A DNA stretch of 48,777 bases, taken from positions 1 through 48,777 of the forward strand of contig JAJDAE010000122.1 in assembly GCA_029262035.1 (NCBI GenBank), written 5' to 3'. Made by a program: the position numbers and the translations under genes. The stretch comes from Candidatus Zhuqueibacterota bacterium (lineage in GTDB: Bacteria; Zhuqueibacterota; Zhuqueibacteria; Oceanimicrobiales; Oceanimicrobiaceae). This document shows positions 8,323 to 17,240 of the stretch, one piece after another. The notes beneath the pieces are model-generated. The model searched no databases. It was not told the DNA's origin and saw only the letters and a program-made list of their open reading frames with translations. Positions within the stretch are counted from its first letter, which is position 1. Each line of letters opens with the position of its first letter.

Positions 8323-9555
8323 CTAAAAGAAAATGTAGGTACTTACCAATACCCGAAGGTTACCCACTGTATTGGTACCCTCAACCTCTCCTTTGTTATT
8401 TGGCGTACCGTAAGCAGCAGATGTATATTCTATTTCACCAGCTAATTGGGTACTGCCGAAACGGTATTGCATTCGTGGCGCAATTCTCATAACATTCTTA
8501 ACATCACTACCACGCGAATAATAAGCACCGATTATGTTATCTTCTGCCCCGAGATTTTTAGTGTACCCTGCAAAGAGGCCAAATTTCAATGTTTTCCCAT
8601 AAATTACTTCCCCCCAGGAAGAGGCCGTTTTAATATTTGTGTATTCTTCAATTCCGGTTCCTGTTTCAACGGCTGACACAGCATAACCTCCCAACATAAT
8701 CATGTCAGTTAGGTTATTGCCATAAATCCCCTCCAGCTTAACGGTTAGAGCATTTTTTACAATTTTAGCAAAAGCCATTCCCGAAAAACTAGTAATTGTA
8801 TTGTCAGTTCTGAAATTTTGGGCAGTAATGATGCGTGGTGTGAGCGATTTCACATTTGCCCCAATACCTGCTACTAAATCAGATGATTTGTATTTTATAT
8901 TCAAATCAAAAATTGGTATTGCGGAGTTTCTTAAATAAACTGAACTTCCACCATCAGGACCGGTATTGGTAAAATCTCTTTGAGAAACGGCAGATAAAGC
9001 AATCTCAACTTTTGCCATTTTTTGTGTAAATCGAATCTGAGGATTTCTTGAAAATGGTTGAAACGGCATACCTGTATTGAATGATACGACGCCGGGAAAA
9101 ACGTCTGTTATAAACATCGGGTGCCAGTATTGTCCGACAAGTAAGGAGGATTTATCCCAACTTAATTTGAGAAATGCATGACGAAGCCTTAAACCATTAA
9201 CATCGGAATCTGAATGGCCAAAGAATGCGGCTTCTATATACCCGCTGGATTTTGCACCCAGAAATGATGGCGCTGAAATCACCCCGGCAACGCGTGTTTG
9301 AACAGAAAGCATATTAAAATTTGCCTTAGCATTACAATCCTTGCCCGCATTATCCATATGTTCAGCTTTAGGATAAAGCAACAGATGTCCTTCCCGCACT
9401 GCAACCGTTTGTCGTGAATCGTACATGACATCGGTTTTTGCATAACCTTTAATTTTAATACCAAACTTACTTTCATCCCCACTTTCTGCTTTTCTTTGAG
9501 CGAACAAATTGTAAGTCAGAAGTAGAATAGATATTATAATCGTGATTTTTTTCAT
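8323..9555 (-). CDS. Outer membrane porin-like beta-barrel protein
   Basis: This 410-residue protein has a signal peptide (IIISILLLTYNLFA, cleavage near residue 20) followed by beta-rich sequence with alternating hydrophobic residues and a C-terminal aromatic end (STYIFF), as expected of an outer membrane barrel. The stretch GLRLRHAFLKLSWDKSSLLV followed by GQYWHPMF is typical of DcaP-like and related porins. A ribosome binding site AGAGG sits seven bases before the ATG. It is the first gene of the operon with the DUF4212-like subunit and the sodium symporter, so it probably lets the same solute through the outer membrane (inference from context). Confidence 0.78.
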   Translation of the reverse strand: MKKITIIISILLLTYNLFAQRKAESGDESKFGIKIKGYAKTDVMYDSRQTVAVREGHLLLYPKAEHMDNAGKDCNAKANFNMLSVQTRVAGVISAPSFLGAKSSGYIEAAFFGHSDSDVNGLRLRHAFLKLSWDKSSLLVGQYWHPMFITDVFPGVVSFNTGMPFQPFSRNPQIRFTQKMAKVEIALSAVSQRDFTNTGPDGGSSVYLRNSAIPIFDLNIKYKSSDLVAGIGANVKSLTPRIITAQNFRTDNTITSFSGMAFAKIVKNALTVKLEGIYGNNLTDMIMLGGYAVSAVETGTGIEEYTNIKTASSWGEVIYGKTLKFGLFAGYTKNLGAEDNIIGAYYSRGSDVKNVMRIAPRMQYRFGSTQLAGEIEYTSAAYGTPNNKGEVEGTNTVGNLRVLVSTYIFF

Positions 9556-10281
9556 AATTCAACCTCTTTCGTATCTGTTAAAAACTTGCAGTACTTGGCT
9601 CTCGCACCAACATCTGCAGTAAATTGCTGTTTGGTTTATCTTAGGCCGGTAAAGAGTAAAGTCTAATTGGCCAGATGCTTTCAAAGAGCAAAAATTAATC
9701 TATAATAGAATTACAAAAAAGAAGTAGAGTGAAAATTGAGTGAGATATCATTCCACCAACAAAACAACAGTAAAACCTGGTTATACAACACTCACAAAAT
9801 CTATATAAATCCAAAGCGTTTGCTTTGAAAAAGCTATCTATACTCAGGGGGAGACAATTGCCCTGAATTCAAATTATGTCGTTGTCTTGACAACAACTAT
9901 GCCAGGGATAACGCTCAAAAAAAATGTAGGATAACCATCTGTTTTATTTAACCCTACAATTGTTTATGCATAAATTTAAATAGTCGGCTCTCCTGAGATT
10001 GGGAAAATAAAATAATGGTTTTCTTAGTTATGGCAATTTATGCGTAATCAACTCACAGATTACTTACCATTGAAACGACAGTGGCCCAGTTGGGCAGGAT
10101 AATATGTCAAAGTGGAGAGACTTTTTAGTAACGCACGCCAGGCTGGCAAAATATATCTTTGAAGCGGGTAATTAGCTAGCACACTTTACCTGTAAATAAC
10201 CGCTTCGATGAGAATAATTTCCAAGGGCCAATCCTTACTTTAGAATATTCTCACACGCAAATTATAATTGCACAATTTCTA
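9556..10281. other. Long intergenic region with no recognisable gene
   Basis: About 725 bases between the porin gene (transcribed away) and the cold-shock gene (transcribed toward it). No open frame of convincing length or composition was found. It contains short inverted repeats, such as GAAGCGG at 10161-10167 with CCGCTTC at 10200-10206, and GTTGTC/GACAAC near 9890. The porin promoter should lie at the left end. The rest may be decayed sequence or an unrecognised non-coding RNA. Confidence 0.5.
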
Positions 10282-10485
10282 CTAAGCAGAACGGACATTG
10301 ATCGCCTTATCCCCTTTCATCTCCTGCCGGATATCAAAACCCACCCGTTGGCCTTCTCTTAAACCCTTTTGTTGCAACGTAATGTGTAAATCACTTGCAT
10401 GAACAAAAAGCTCATCATCATCTTCCGAAACAATAAATCCAAATCCTTTGCCGCTGTTCCACATTTTTACCGTGCCATATTGCAT
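10282..10485 (-). CDS. Cold-shock domain protein (CspA family)
   Basis: This small OB-fold RNA-binding protein has both ribonucleoprotein motifs: KGFGFI (RNP1) and LFVHASD (RNP2). Its length of 67 residues matches the family. The ATG giving MQYGTVKMW is preceded by AAGGAG with a seven-base spacer. An upstream in-frame TTG lies inside that spacer and is not the start. Family members melt RNA secondary structure and act as RNA chaperones during cold adaptation or general growth. The gene is monocistronic. Confidence 0.95.
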   Translation of the reverse strand: MQYGTVKMWNSGKGFGFIVSEDDDELFVHASDLHITLQQKGLREGQRVGFDIRQEMKGDKAINVRSA

Positions 10486-10704
10486 CAACAAACTCCTTTA
10501 AAAGTGAATTACATATTAAAATACCTTTCCCGGAAAGTCAAGAAATTGTTATTTAATCCCGGGACGCAAAAGCGTAATATTCTTAGCCACAGATTCACAC
10601 GGATTAAACACAGATAAGGAACATGGATATATCTTTTGCAGTAAATGGAATTTGATTTTTATCACCTTTTAATTTAAATTAGTCAATAAAAAATCAGGAT
10701 ACCG

Positions 10705-12450
10705 ATGACAAATCAAATTCGCCTTGCCCTTGCACAAATCAATACAACCGTGGGTGATTTGGAGGGCAACACAAATAAAATCATGGAGTACATTCGCAAA
10801 GCTGAGGATGCCGGAGCCGATATCGTTCTCTTCCCCGAACTGACAATCACCGGTTATTTCCCGGAAGACTTGCTTCTCAAGAAAAAATTTATTGAAGTAA
10901 ATAAACTCTCTCTCAAAAAATTGGCGATACAAAACCAGAAGATTCTCTCAATAGTAGGTTTTGTTGATGAGGCACCGGATAAAAGTAAAATTTACAATGC
11001 TGCCGCCATTCTGCAAGCCGGAAAAGTTTCTGGAGTCTGCCACAAAATTTGTCTGCCAAATTACGGTGTCTTCGATGAAAAGCGCTACTTTACCTCCGGA
11101 ACGCAACCGTTGGTATTTGATTTTCAAGGTATAAAATTCGGTCTCAATATTTGTGAAGACATTTGGGTGCCGGATGGTGTGGCCGAAAGCCAGGGCATGT
11201 CGGGCGATGCCGAAATCATCTTAAGCATCTCTGCTTCGCCTTATTTTAAACAGAAAAGAAAAGAGCGGCTGGCAATTGCCTCAAAGCCCGCTAAATTCAC
11301 ACGTTCCATCGTCGCCTATTTAAACCTGGTTGGCGGCCAGGATGAATTGGTTTTTGATGGAAATAGTTTTGTAGTCGATCAGCGCGGCGAGGTGATGTTT
11401 GAATGCGCCCAATTCGACGAGCAGTTATTAATCGCCGACATAGATATTTCCCAGGTGCGCGCCTTTCGTAAAAATGACCCGGATTATACGCGTAACAAAT
11501 CAAATTACAAATCACACTACCAGCCGGTCTTTCTGAGCTTGCCCACTCTCACAAAAAATACCGAAAAAAAAGAAATACAGTATGTTGCACCGGCCATTTT
11601 TTCAGAATATGAAGAAATTTACCGGGCGCTGATTTTGGGTACAAGAGATTATGTTCGAAAAAATACTTTCAAAAAAGTGGTTATCGGCTTAAGCGGTGGT
11701 ATTGATTCTGCCCTGGTGGCTGCAATTGCAACCGAAGCGCTTGGCTCAGAAAATGTCATTGGTGTGCTGATGCCGAGCGAGATAACCTCAACCGCCAGCA
11801 ACCAGGACGCAATAGCGCTCGCAGACAATCTCGGCATCGAATATAAAATTATCGCAATAAAAGAACCATTCAACAATTACAAAAAACTTCTGGCCGAACA
11901 CTTTGCCGGCAAGCCGGAAGATATTACCGAGGAAAACCTTCAGGCGCGCATTCGCGGTAATATTTTAATGGCGCTGTCCAATAAACTTGGATGGATGGTT
12001 TTAACCACCGGCAACAAAAGCGAAACCAGTGTTGGGTATTGCACTTTGTATGGCGATATGGCCGGCGGCTTTGCCGTTATTAAAGATGTCAAAAAAACGA
12101 CGGTTTATAAAATCTGCGAAATGATCAATCAAACTGCTGGCAAAGAAATCATTCCCAATGAAATTTTGACCAAACCCCCAACCGCTGAACTGAGACCAGA
12201 CCAAAAAGACGAAGACTCCCTCCCGCCCTACGATCTATTGGACGCAATTTTAGAGGAGTTTGTGGAAAAGGATAAAACCATCGGCGAAATTATTGCGCTG
12301 GGCTACGATGAGGAAACCGTAAAAAAAATTGCGAATTTGGTAGACATAAATGAATATAAAAGAAGGCAGGCGGCACCCGGAGTAAAGATTACCGGCAAGG
12401 CTTTTGGAAAAGATCGCCGTATGCCGATCACGAATCGATTTCGAATTTGA
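10705..12450 (+). CDS. nadE: Glutamine-dependent NAD+ synthetase
   Basis: The 581-residue two-domain enzyme makes NAD+ from nicotinic acid adenine dinucleotide, ATP and glutamine. The N-terminal nitrilase-type glutaminase (about 1-270) shows the Glu-Lys-Cys triad: Glu45 in FPELTITGYFPEDLL, Lys114 in CHKICLPNYG and Cys150 in LNICEDIWVP. The C-terminal synthetase starts near 300 and carries the PP-loop SGGIDS (330-335), the STASNQDA region, and TTGNKSETSVGYCTLYGDMA. Length and order match the bacterial two-domain form. The gene is followed 11 bases after its stop by a hairpin terminator. Ammonia released in the first domain is channelled to the second in this family. Confidence 0.97.
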   Translation: MTNQIRLALAQINTTVGDLEGNTNKIMEYIRKAEDAGADIVLFPELTITGYFPEDLLLKKKFIEVNKLSLKKLAIQNQKILSIVGFVDEAPDKSKIYNAAAILQAGKVSGVCHKICLPNYGVFDEKRYFTSGTQPLVFDFQGIKFGLNICEDIWVPDGVAESQGMSGDAEIILSISASPYFKQKRKERLAIASKPAKFTRSIVAYLNLVGGQDELVFDGNSFVVDQRGEVMFECAQFDEQLLIADIDISQVRAFRKNDPDYTRNKSNYKSHYQPVFLSLPTLTKNTEKKEIQYVAPAIFSEYEEIYRALILGTRDYVRKNTFKKVVIGLSGGIDSALVAAIATEALGSENVIGVLMPSEITSTASNQDAIALADNLGIEYKIIAIKEPFNNYKKLLAEHFAGKPEDITEENLQARIRGNILMALSNKLGWMVLTTGNKSETSVGYCTLYGDMAGGFAVIKDVKKTTVYKICEMINQTAGKEIIPNEILTKPPTAELRPDQKDEDSLPPYDLLDAILEEFVEKDKTIGEIIALGYDEETVKKIANLVDINEYKRRQAAPGVKITGKAFGKDRRMPITNRFRI

Positions 12451-12461
12451 CTAACATAAAA

Positions 12462-12490
12462 AAGGTGACCTTTATTGAAAAGGCCACCTT
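12462..12490. terminator. Bidirectional hairpin terminator
   Basis: AAGGTG-A-CCTTT pairs with AAAGG-C-CACCTT around a five-base loop, giving an 11-bp stem with one mismatch. It sits between the convergent nadE and the gene ending at 12505, with an A-run on the left that serves leftward transcription as a U-tract. Confidence 0.8.
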
Positions 12491-12504
12491 CTGCTAAACT
12501 ATTT

Positions 12505-13572
12505 CTATGGAAATTTCAACTCAATACCAAACCGCAACCGAGGTCTAATTTTCAATTTAAACGGATTCACATCTTCAAGAACGCGGTCTCCGATAGCAAA
12601 CCCTGATTTCAATTTATTGGCAAACTCGACACTGAGCCCGCCAAAAACGTGTAGCCAAATCGGACTGGATGGCGGCAAACCAAATCCAATGCCAATTAGC
12701 GGCTCAATGTGATCTGTAAGCCTTAAACCGGCAAGTGCGTGAAAAGAACTAGCAACAGTCGGTTGCTTGGTATCCACCGGTTGAAAATGATAATTGAGCA
12801 CACCATACGTAGCAAGGTCGCCAAAAGGTTTTGGTTCAACCACGATAATGCCGCCCTTATTTATAAGGTTTACATCATCGATTGTGGTGATAGCCGTGGC
12901 AATGCCAAAACTCAACTGCTCTTTGGATGTGTTATCCAAAACAATGGTGCCAAGAAAATCTTCAGTGCTTAAATCCTTCTTGACAATAATCGAAATATCT
13001 GAATTCTTCTGAAATTTCTTTGGAATATCAAATTCACGAATATCAACCCAAACCTCGGAACTGGCGCGCTCCAGCGTTCCGGGAATTGCCGGTATGTCAA
13101 AAAATAGTGACAGAAAACTCGGCAGGCCTTGTTGGAACGGGGAATTTTTTGCAGTTAAAATAACAGACAAGTAAGAAGGGGCATTTTCCTCCTGAGAAAT
13201 AAAAACATAATAGAGCTTATCTTTCTTAAGTCCGTAGAGCCGCGTGTCATTAAATGCTGAGCCGCCGTGCAACATACCAATCGGCGTCAGGTTATCGTTG
13301 TAATTCGCTACAACAATATAATAGTTTTCCTCATTGTAGTCGAAGCCGGTCATTTGTATCAATTTTTTCAGGCTGTCACCCGCCCATTGGAATTCACCTT
13401 CATGAAACCAACGGTACGCCTTGCCGAATAAATCTTCAGAGTCGTTGACCTTGAAGGGTGCGCCATCAACTTTTTTAGGCACAGTAATGATTCTATCCTG
13501 CGCTGTGGCATTTATACAAAAAAGCAGCGAAAGAACAGAAACAATAAAAAAACGGTAGAATACTTTCCCCAT
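12505..13572 (-). CDS. Secreted or outer-membrane protein of unknown function
   Basis: From the chosen start the product has 355 residues. The ATG giving MGKVFYRFF has AAGGAG six bases upstream; an ATG two codons earlier directly abuts that site and is unlikely to be used. A signal peptide (FIVSVLSLLFCINATAQ) is clear. Residues 30-110 contain a helical, possibly TPR-like segment (AYRWFHEGEFQWAGDSLKKL). The C-terminal 130 residues look like antiparallel beta strands (VASSFHALAGLRLTDHIEPL, then RLRFGIELKFP), suggesting a small barrel or sheet facing the outer membrane. I do not recognise the family. It stands alone. Confidence 0.7.
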   Translation of the reverse strand: MGKVFYRFFIVSVLSLLFCINATAQDRIITVPKKVDGAPFKVNDSEDLFGKAYRWFHEGEFQWAGDSLKKLIQMTGFDYNEENYYIVVANYNDNLTPIGMLHGGSAFNDTRLYGLKKDKLYYVFISQEENAPSYLSVILTAKNSPFQQGLPSFLSLFFDIPAIPGTLERASSEVWVDIREFDIPKKFQKNSDISIIVKKDLSTEDFLGTIVLDNTSKEQLSFGIATAITTIDDVNLINKGGIIVVEPKPFGDLATYGVLNYHFQPVDTKQPTVASSFHALAGLRLTDHIEPLIGIGFGLPPSSPIWLHVFGGLSVEFANKLKSGFAIGDRVLEDVNPFKLKIRPRLRFGIELKFP

Positions 13573-13816
13573 GGACATCTCCTTATGTTATATATGAAAA
13601 AGAATTTAGGCAGGTAAATATTTTGAACATTTTAAAATTAATTGGGTAAAGATGCAAGGGAAATGTTAAATTATAATTATATATTACTTTTTTGACCGAA
13701 TATATCGACGGCTGCTGAAGGCTAAATTTTCCAAACAAATCATATCAAAAAATGAGTTGTAGGATAGTTTTTACTTTGTTTGAAATTATCAAATGAATAT
13801 CTTGGTTGATTATTAA

Positions 13817-15040
13817 ATGAATGAAAGAGACTTAAAAATGACGTTTTTAAAAAACTCTATCTGGCTGCTTCTGGTTTGTTCAATTTTGGCTAATTGCAGC
13901 GACACCAAGCCCTTTATGCGCGAAGGTGTAAACATGAAATTCGGTGTATTAAACGAAAGGCCAACTGATGAAACGGTGCTCACTTTTTATGCTTTGGGCG
14001 ATTGGGGAACCGGCAAAGCGAACCAAAAGGCAGTGGCCGCAGAACTGGAGAAAAATGTAAAATCGCTTCCTGCCAACAAAACCGTAGCACCTTTTGCAGT
14101 TGAGCTTGGTGACAATATTTATGAAGATGGCTTGCATGCCGGCTGGGGGAATCCTTTGGTTGAAGAGCGGCTGCACAAAAATTTTGGCGGGGTTTACGAT
14201 GAAGTAAAATATGATGGCGAGAATATTGATTTTCATATTATTCCCGGGAATCATGATTATGCCGGAATAGCAACCAATGAAGAAATCTCCATCGGCGATA
14301 TTGTTCATCAGGAAACCACTGCCGAAAAACTCTACCCAAATTGGAAATATTATCCCATCGATCCCGAAAAAAACTCCGACACCAACGACGAAGAAAATTA
14401 TCAACAACTCAAAGAAGCTGATATTTTTGAACTCACTACTCCTGAGAAAATTCCGGACACAGGGCCGGTAGATATTTTCGCTCTGGATACACAGGTTTTG
14501 CTCGATTTGTATAATGAAAAAAACAAGTCAGGGTTAAAGCTGCATTGGCAAAAATTACAAAACCTGGTCACAAACAGCACCGCGCCGTGGAAAGTGTTAA
14601 TCGGGCATCACCCGCTCAAAACACACGGAACACATGGTGGCTACCGCTCGGCTTTCTGGTATATTCCGCCAATGATTATCGGACTGGCAATTGACAAACT
14701 TTTCTTACGTCGTTTGCAGGATACTGACCATAGGGCTTATAAAGCCTTCCAAAAAGATATAACTAAATTTATGAAAAAAAATGCGGTGCAATTTTATTTA
14801 AGCGGGCACGAACACAACTTACAACTGCTCGGAATCGGCGATAATGCATTCCAGGTAGTGTCTGGCAGCGCGGGCAAACTCACACCGCTGACGCATAAAA
14901 GCGACACTTTTTTCTCGTTGCAAAAACACGGCTTCGTGCGCTTTGATGTAACTGAAGAAGAATTGTGGATGGAATTTCTAGCAGTGGAACCAGAGACAGG
15001 GACACATCATTCTGCGGGATTGTTCAGGTTGAAGAAATAA
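13817..15040 (+). CDS. Purple-acid-phosphatase-like metallophosphoesterase lipoprotein
   Basis: This calcineurin-like phosphoesterase has all metal-binding motifs in order: YALGDWGTG, VELGDNIYEDG, IPGNHDYAG, LIGHHPLKTHG and YLSGHEHNLQLL. The spacing and the D-W-G / G-D-N-x-Y motifs resemble tartrate-resistant purple acid phosphatase, a secreted dimetal phosphomonoesterase. The N-terminus is a lipoprotein signal (WLLLVCSILANC), so the enzyme is probably tethered facing the periplasm or cell surface. Translation may start at the ATG at 13838 (MTFLKNSIW), which makes a more usual signal peptide than the first ATG. A likely role is phosphate release from phosphoesters outside the cytoplasm. No phosphate-starvation operator was identified. 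Confidence 0.88.
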   Translation: MNERDLKMTFLKNSIWLLLVCSILANCSDTKPFMREGVNMKFGVLNERPTDETVLTFYALGDWGTGKANQKAVAAELEKNVKSLPANKTVAPFAVELGDNIYEDGLHAGWGNPLVEERLHKNFGGVYDEVKYDGENIDFHIIPGNHDYAGIATNEEISIGDIVHQETTAEKLYPNWKYYPIDPEKNSDTNDEENYQQLKEADIFELTTPEKIPDTGPVDIFALDTQVLLDLYNEKNKSGLKLHWQKLQNLVTNSTAPWKVLIGHHPLKTHGTHGGYRSAFWYIPPMIIGLAIDKLFLRRLQDTDHRAYKAFQKDITKFMKKNAVQFYLSGHEHNLQLLGIGDNAFQVVSGSAGKLTPLTHKSDTFFSLQKHGFVRFDVTEEELWMEFLAVEPETGTHHSAGLFRLKK

Positions 15041-15055
15041 GAACGTGCGCATTTG

Positions 15056-15475
15056 TCAGGCAGTCCGCAAAATTCTCTTATCAATAAACCGAAAAAGCGC
15101 AGGGAATTTTGCAAAAATAAAGAGACCGAATATAACGCCCAAAGAGTCTGCAGCCCAGTCGCTGATGGTGGCCATACGACCCGGGACAAACATTTGATGA
15201 AACTCATCGGAAGCACCATACAGCACACCGACAATTATCGCAACAACCATTTTCTTTCGTGAAAATTTCAAATCAGGGGCGAAAAAAGCCATTGCCAAAA
15301 AATATCCTAAAACCGAATAAGCCACGAAATGAACTCCCAAATCACTGAATTTGATCCCTAATTTTGGTAACTCCACAGACATTAAAGAAGACAAATAAAA
15401 CAATAGCGCTGCCCATAAGAACGCCGGCAAATAATATTTAAATGAAGTCAATTCCATCCTCATTTTTTTCATCAA
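15056..15475 (-). CDS. VanZ-like membrane protein
   Basis: This 139-residue protein has about four transmembrane helices and the VanZ signature: GVHFVAYSVLGYFLAMAFF followed by YGASDEFHQMFVPGR and then the conserved Asp of SDWAADSLG. VanZ-like proteins are small membrane proteins of unclear molecular function; VanZ itself gives low-level teicoplanin resistance. The reading frame starts inside the end of the NAD(P)H-hydrate repair gene, overlapping it by 38 bases, so the two are translationally coupled. Confidence 0.88.
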   Translation of the reverse strand: MMKKMRMELTSFKYYLPAFLWAALLFYLSSLMSVELPKLGIKFSDLGVHFVAYSVLGYFLAMAFFAPDLKFSRKKMVVAIIVGVLYGASDEFHQMFVPGRMATISDWAADSLGVIFGLFIFAKFPALFRFIDKRILRTA

Positions 15476-17027
15476 ATTCTTTTAAAACTCCAGGCAAACT
15501 TTTCAAGATATCTCCGGCGAGTAAAGCAGACTGCCCCAATTCCTGAGCGGCAGTATCGCCCGCAAAGCCATGCAGATAAACCCCTGCAATAGCACTTTCA
15601 ATCGGGCTCAAACTCTGCGCAGACAGCCCTGAAATCATGCCTGTAAGCACATCTCCCATTCCGGCTGTGGCCATGCCCGGATTACCGGTTGAATTAATAA
15701 ACACGCCGCCATCGGGTGAGGCAATTACAGTCGGAGCACCTTTTAAAACGATCACTGCGTTCAAATCCTTAGCCGCCTGTTTTGTCACCTCAATTGGATT
15801 TTTGGTGATATCACTTGTTTTCATTTTCATCAATCTCGAAAGCTCACCCACATGTGGGGTCAAAATTAATTCTGCCTTTGATTTCTTAACCACATCGGAA
15901 TCATTTTGCAGACAATTGAGTGCATCGGCATCAAGAATTATTGTTCTCTCATACGTCCACAGTAGCCATTTCACTAAATCTCGAACATCGGGGTGCGCGG
16001 TTAATCCCGGCCCGAGCGCTAAAACATGTGCCCATTCCAATCTTTCCGAGATTTGATTTTTCGCCTCGAAACTAACTGAACCTGTTTCCGTTTCAAGCAA
16101 CGGCAGCGTCATAACTTCGGTCAATTTGGCTTCGAGGATTGGATTCAAACTTTTTGGAATCCCCAGAATCGCAAGACCTGCTCCCACCCGTAAAACGGCC
16201 TCGGATGCAAGGCACGCAGCGCCTGTCATTCCCGGCGAACCAGCCAGCAAGAACACCTGCCCAACACGGTTTTTGAATGCATCCCGTGCACGCTGAGGAA
16301 AAATATTTTTGATAAACTCACGGTTTATTCGAAAGCAATTTATGTCGTCGTATTGGGAATTTATTTTTGGGAAACCAATGTCCGCCACATGCACATTTCT
16401 CGCGAACTCACGCCCTGGCGAAAACAGTAAACCGCGTTTCAAGTGCCCCATGGTGATGGTGTGTGCAGCCTGCACACAAGCGCCATGAATTGCCCCGGTA
16501 TCGGTTTCCATGCCGGTGGGTAAATCAACAGCAATAATTGGCGTGCCGGTTAAATTCATTTTTTCAACCAGGTTGGCGATTTCCGGCTTTAACTGACCGA
16601 TTACGCCGGTACCAAGCAGCGCATCAACAATTAAGTCGGCTTCAGCTAATGAAGCGGAAAAATCTTTGTGAGAAGCTGATTTAATTTCGACCTGCAATTT
16701 CTTTAAAGCAATAAGATTTGTTTTGGCATCGCCTTTAACAGCTTCAGGATCTCCCGCCAAATAAACATGCACATGGGCGCCCAAATTGTGAAGATCTCTC
16801 GCTATCACAAAGCCATCACCGCCATTGTTACCTTTTCCGCAAACCACAGTAATAATTTTGTTCGTAACCTGATATTTTTGCTGAATGAGCTCAACCACTT
16901 TTCGCCCGGCTGTTTCCATTAAAACCATTCCGGGGATGCCGATTTTATCGATGGCATTCCGGTCGATTTCCACCATTTCAGCCGCAGTTACAACAATATC
17001 CATCAATTTGAAATTTTGTTCTTTCAT
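15438..17027 (-). CDS. nnr: Bifunctional NAD(P)H-hydrate epimerase / ADP-dependent NAD(P)H-hydrate dehydratase
   Basis: This 529-residue enzyme repairs damaged NAD(P)HX. The N-terminal YjeF domain (about 1-215) interconverts the R and S epimers: GKGNNGGDGFVIARDL, DALLGTGVIGQLK and AVDLPTGMETDTG are visible. The C-terminal ribokinase-like domain (about 235-515) dehydrates the S form with ADP: LLAGSPGMTGAACLASEAVL, ALGPGL, LDADALN, LTPHVGELSRL and NPGMATAGMGDVLTG. Length and order match the fused bacterial form. The start could also be the ATG eight codons later (MDIVVTAAEM), since the ribosome binding site before the first ATG is weak. It overlaps the following vanZ-like gene. Confidence 0.96.
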   Translation of the reverse strand: MKEQNFKLMDIVVTAAEMVEIDRNAIDKIGIPGMVLMETAGRKVVELIQQKYQVTNKIITVVCGKGNNGGDGFVIARDLHNLGAHVHVYLAGDPEAVKGDAKTNLIALKKLQVEIKSASHKDFSASLAEADLIVDALLGTGVIGQLKPEIANLVEKMNLTGTPIIAVDLPTGMETDTGAIHGACVQAAHTITMGHLKRGLLFSPGREFARNVHVADIGFPKINSQYDDINCFRINREFIKNIFPQRARDAFKNRVGQVFLLAGSPGMTGAACLASEAVLRVGAGLAILGIPKSLNPILEAKLTEVMTLPLLETETGSVSFEAKNQISERLEWAHVLALGPGLTAHPDVRDLVKWLLWTYERTIILDADALNCLQNDSDVVKKSKAELILTPHVGELSRLMKMKTSDITKNPIEVTKQAAKDLNAVIVLKGAPTVIASPDGGVFINSTGNPGMATAGMGDVLTGMISGLSAQSLSPIESAIAGVYLHGFAGDTAAQELGQSALLAGDILKSLPGVLKEFDEKNEDGIDFI

Positions 17028-17240
17028 TGAATTGATTCTCTTTTATGGCCTACGAAAAAAATATGTTAGATTCCTGTATATTCTGAAACATTCGGACAGA
17101 AATAACTAAGTCGACCCATAAGCTTAAATATTAGAAATATCTCGAACCTTTGCAAATACTTTGAGCGGCGAATATTACTTGCAACTTTACATATTTTAAT
17201 GTAATTTTTGTATTATCACTTTTACAAATTGAGAAAAAGC

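Noticed and set aside
10161-10206. GAAGCGG/CCGCTTC dyad as a terminator or operator
   Set aside because: The pairing is only 7 bp with mismatches beyond it and a loop of about 32 bases; there is no U-tract, so it is too weak to call.
13949-14407. 152-codon minus-strand frame antisense to the phosphoesterase
   Set aside because: The phosphoesterase shows all its motifs on the plus strand; this frame is a shadow.
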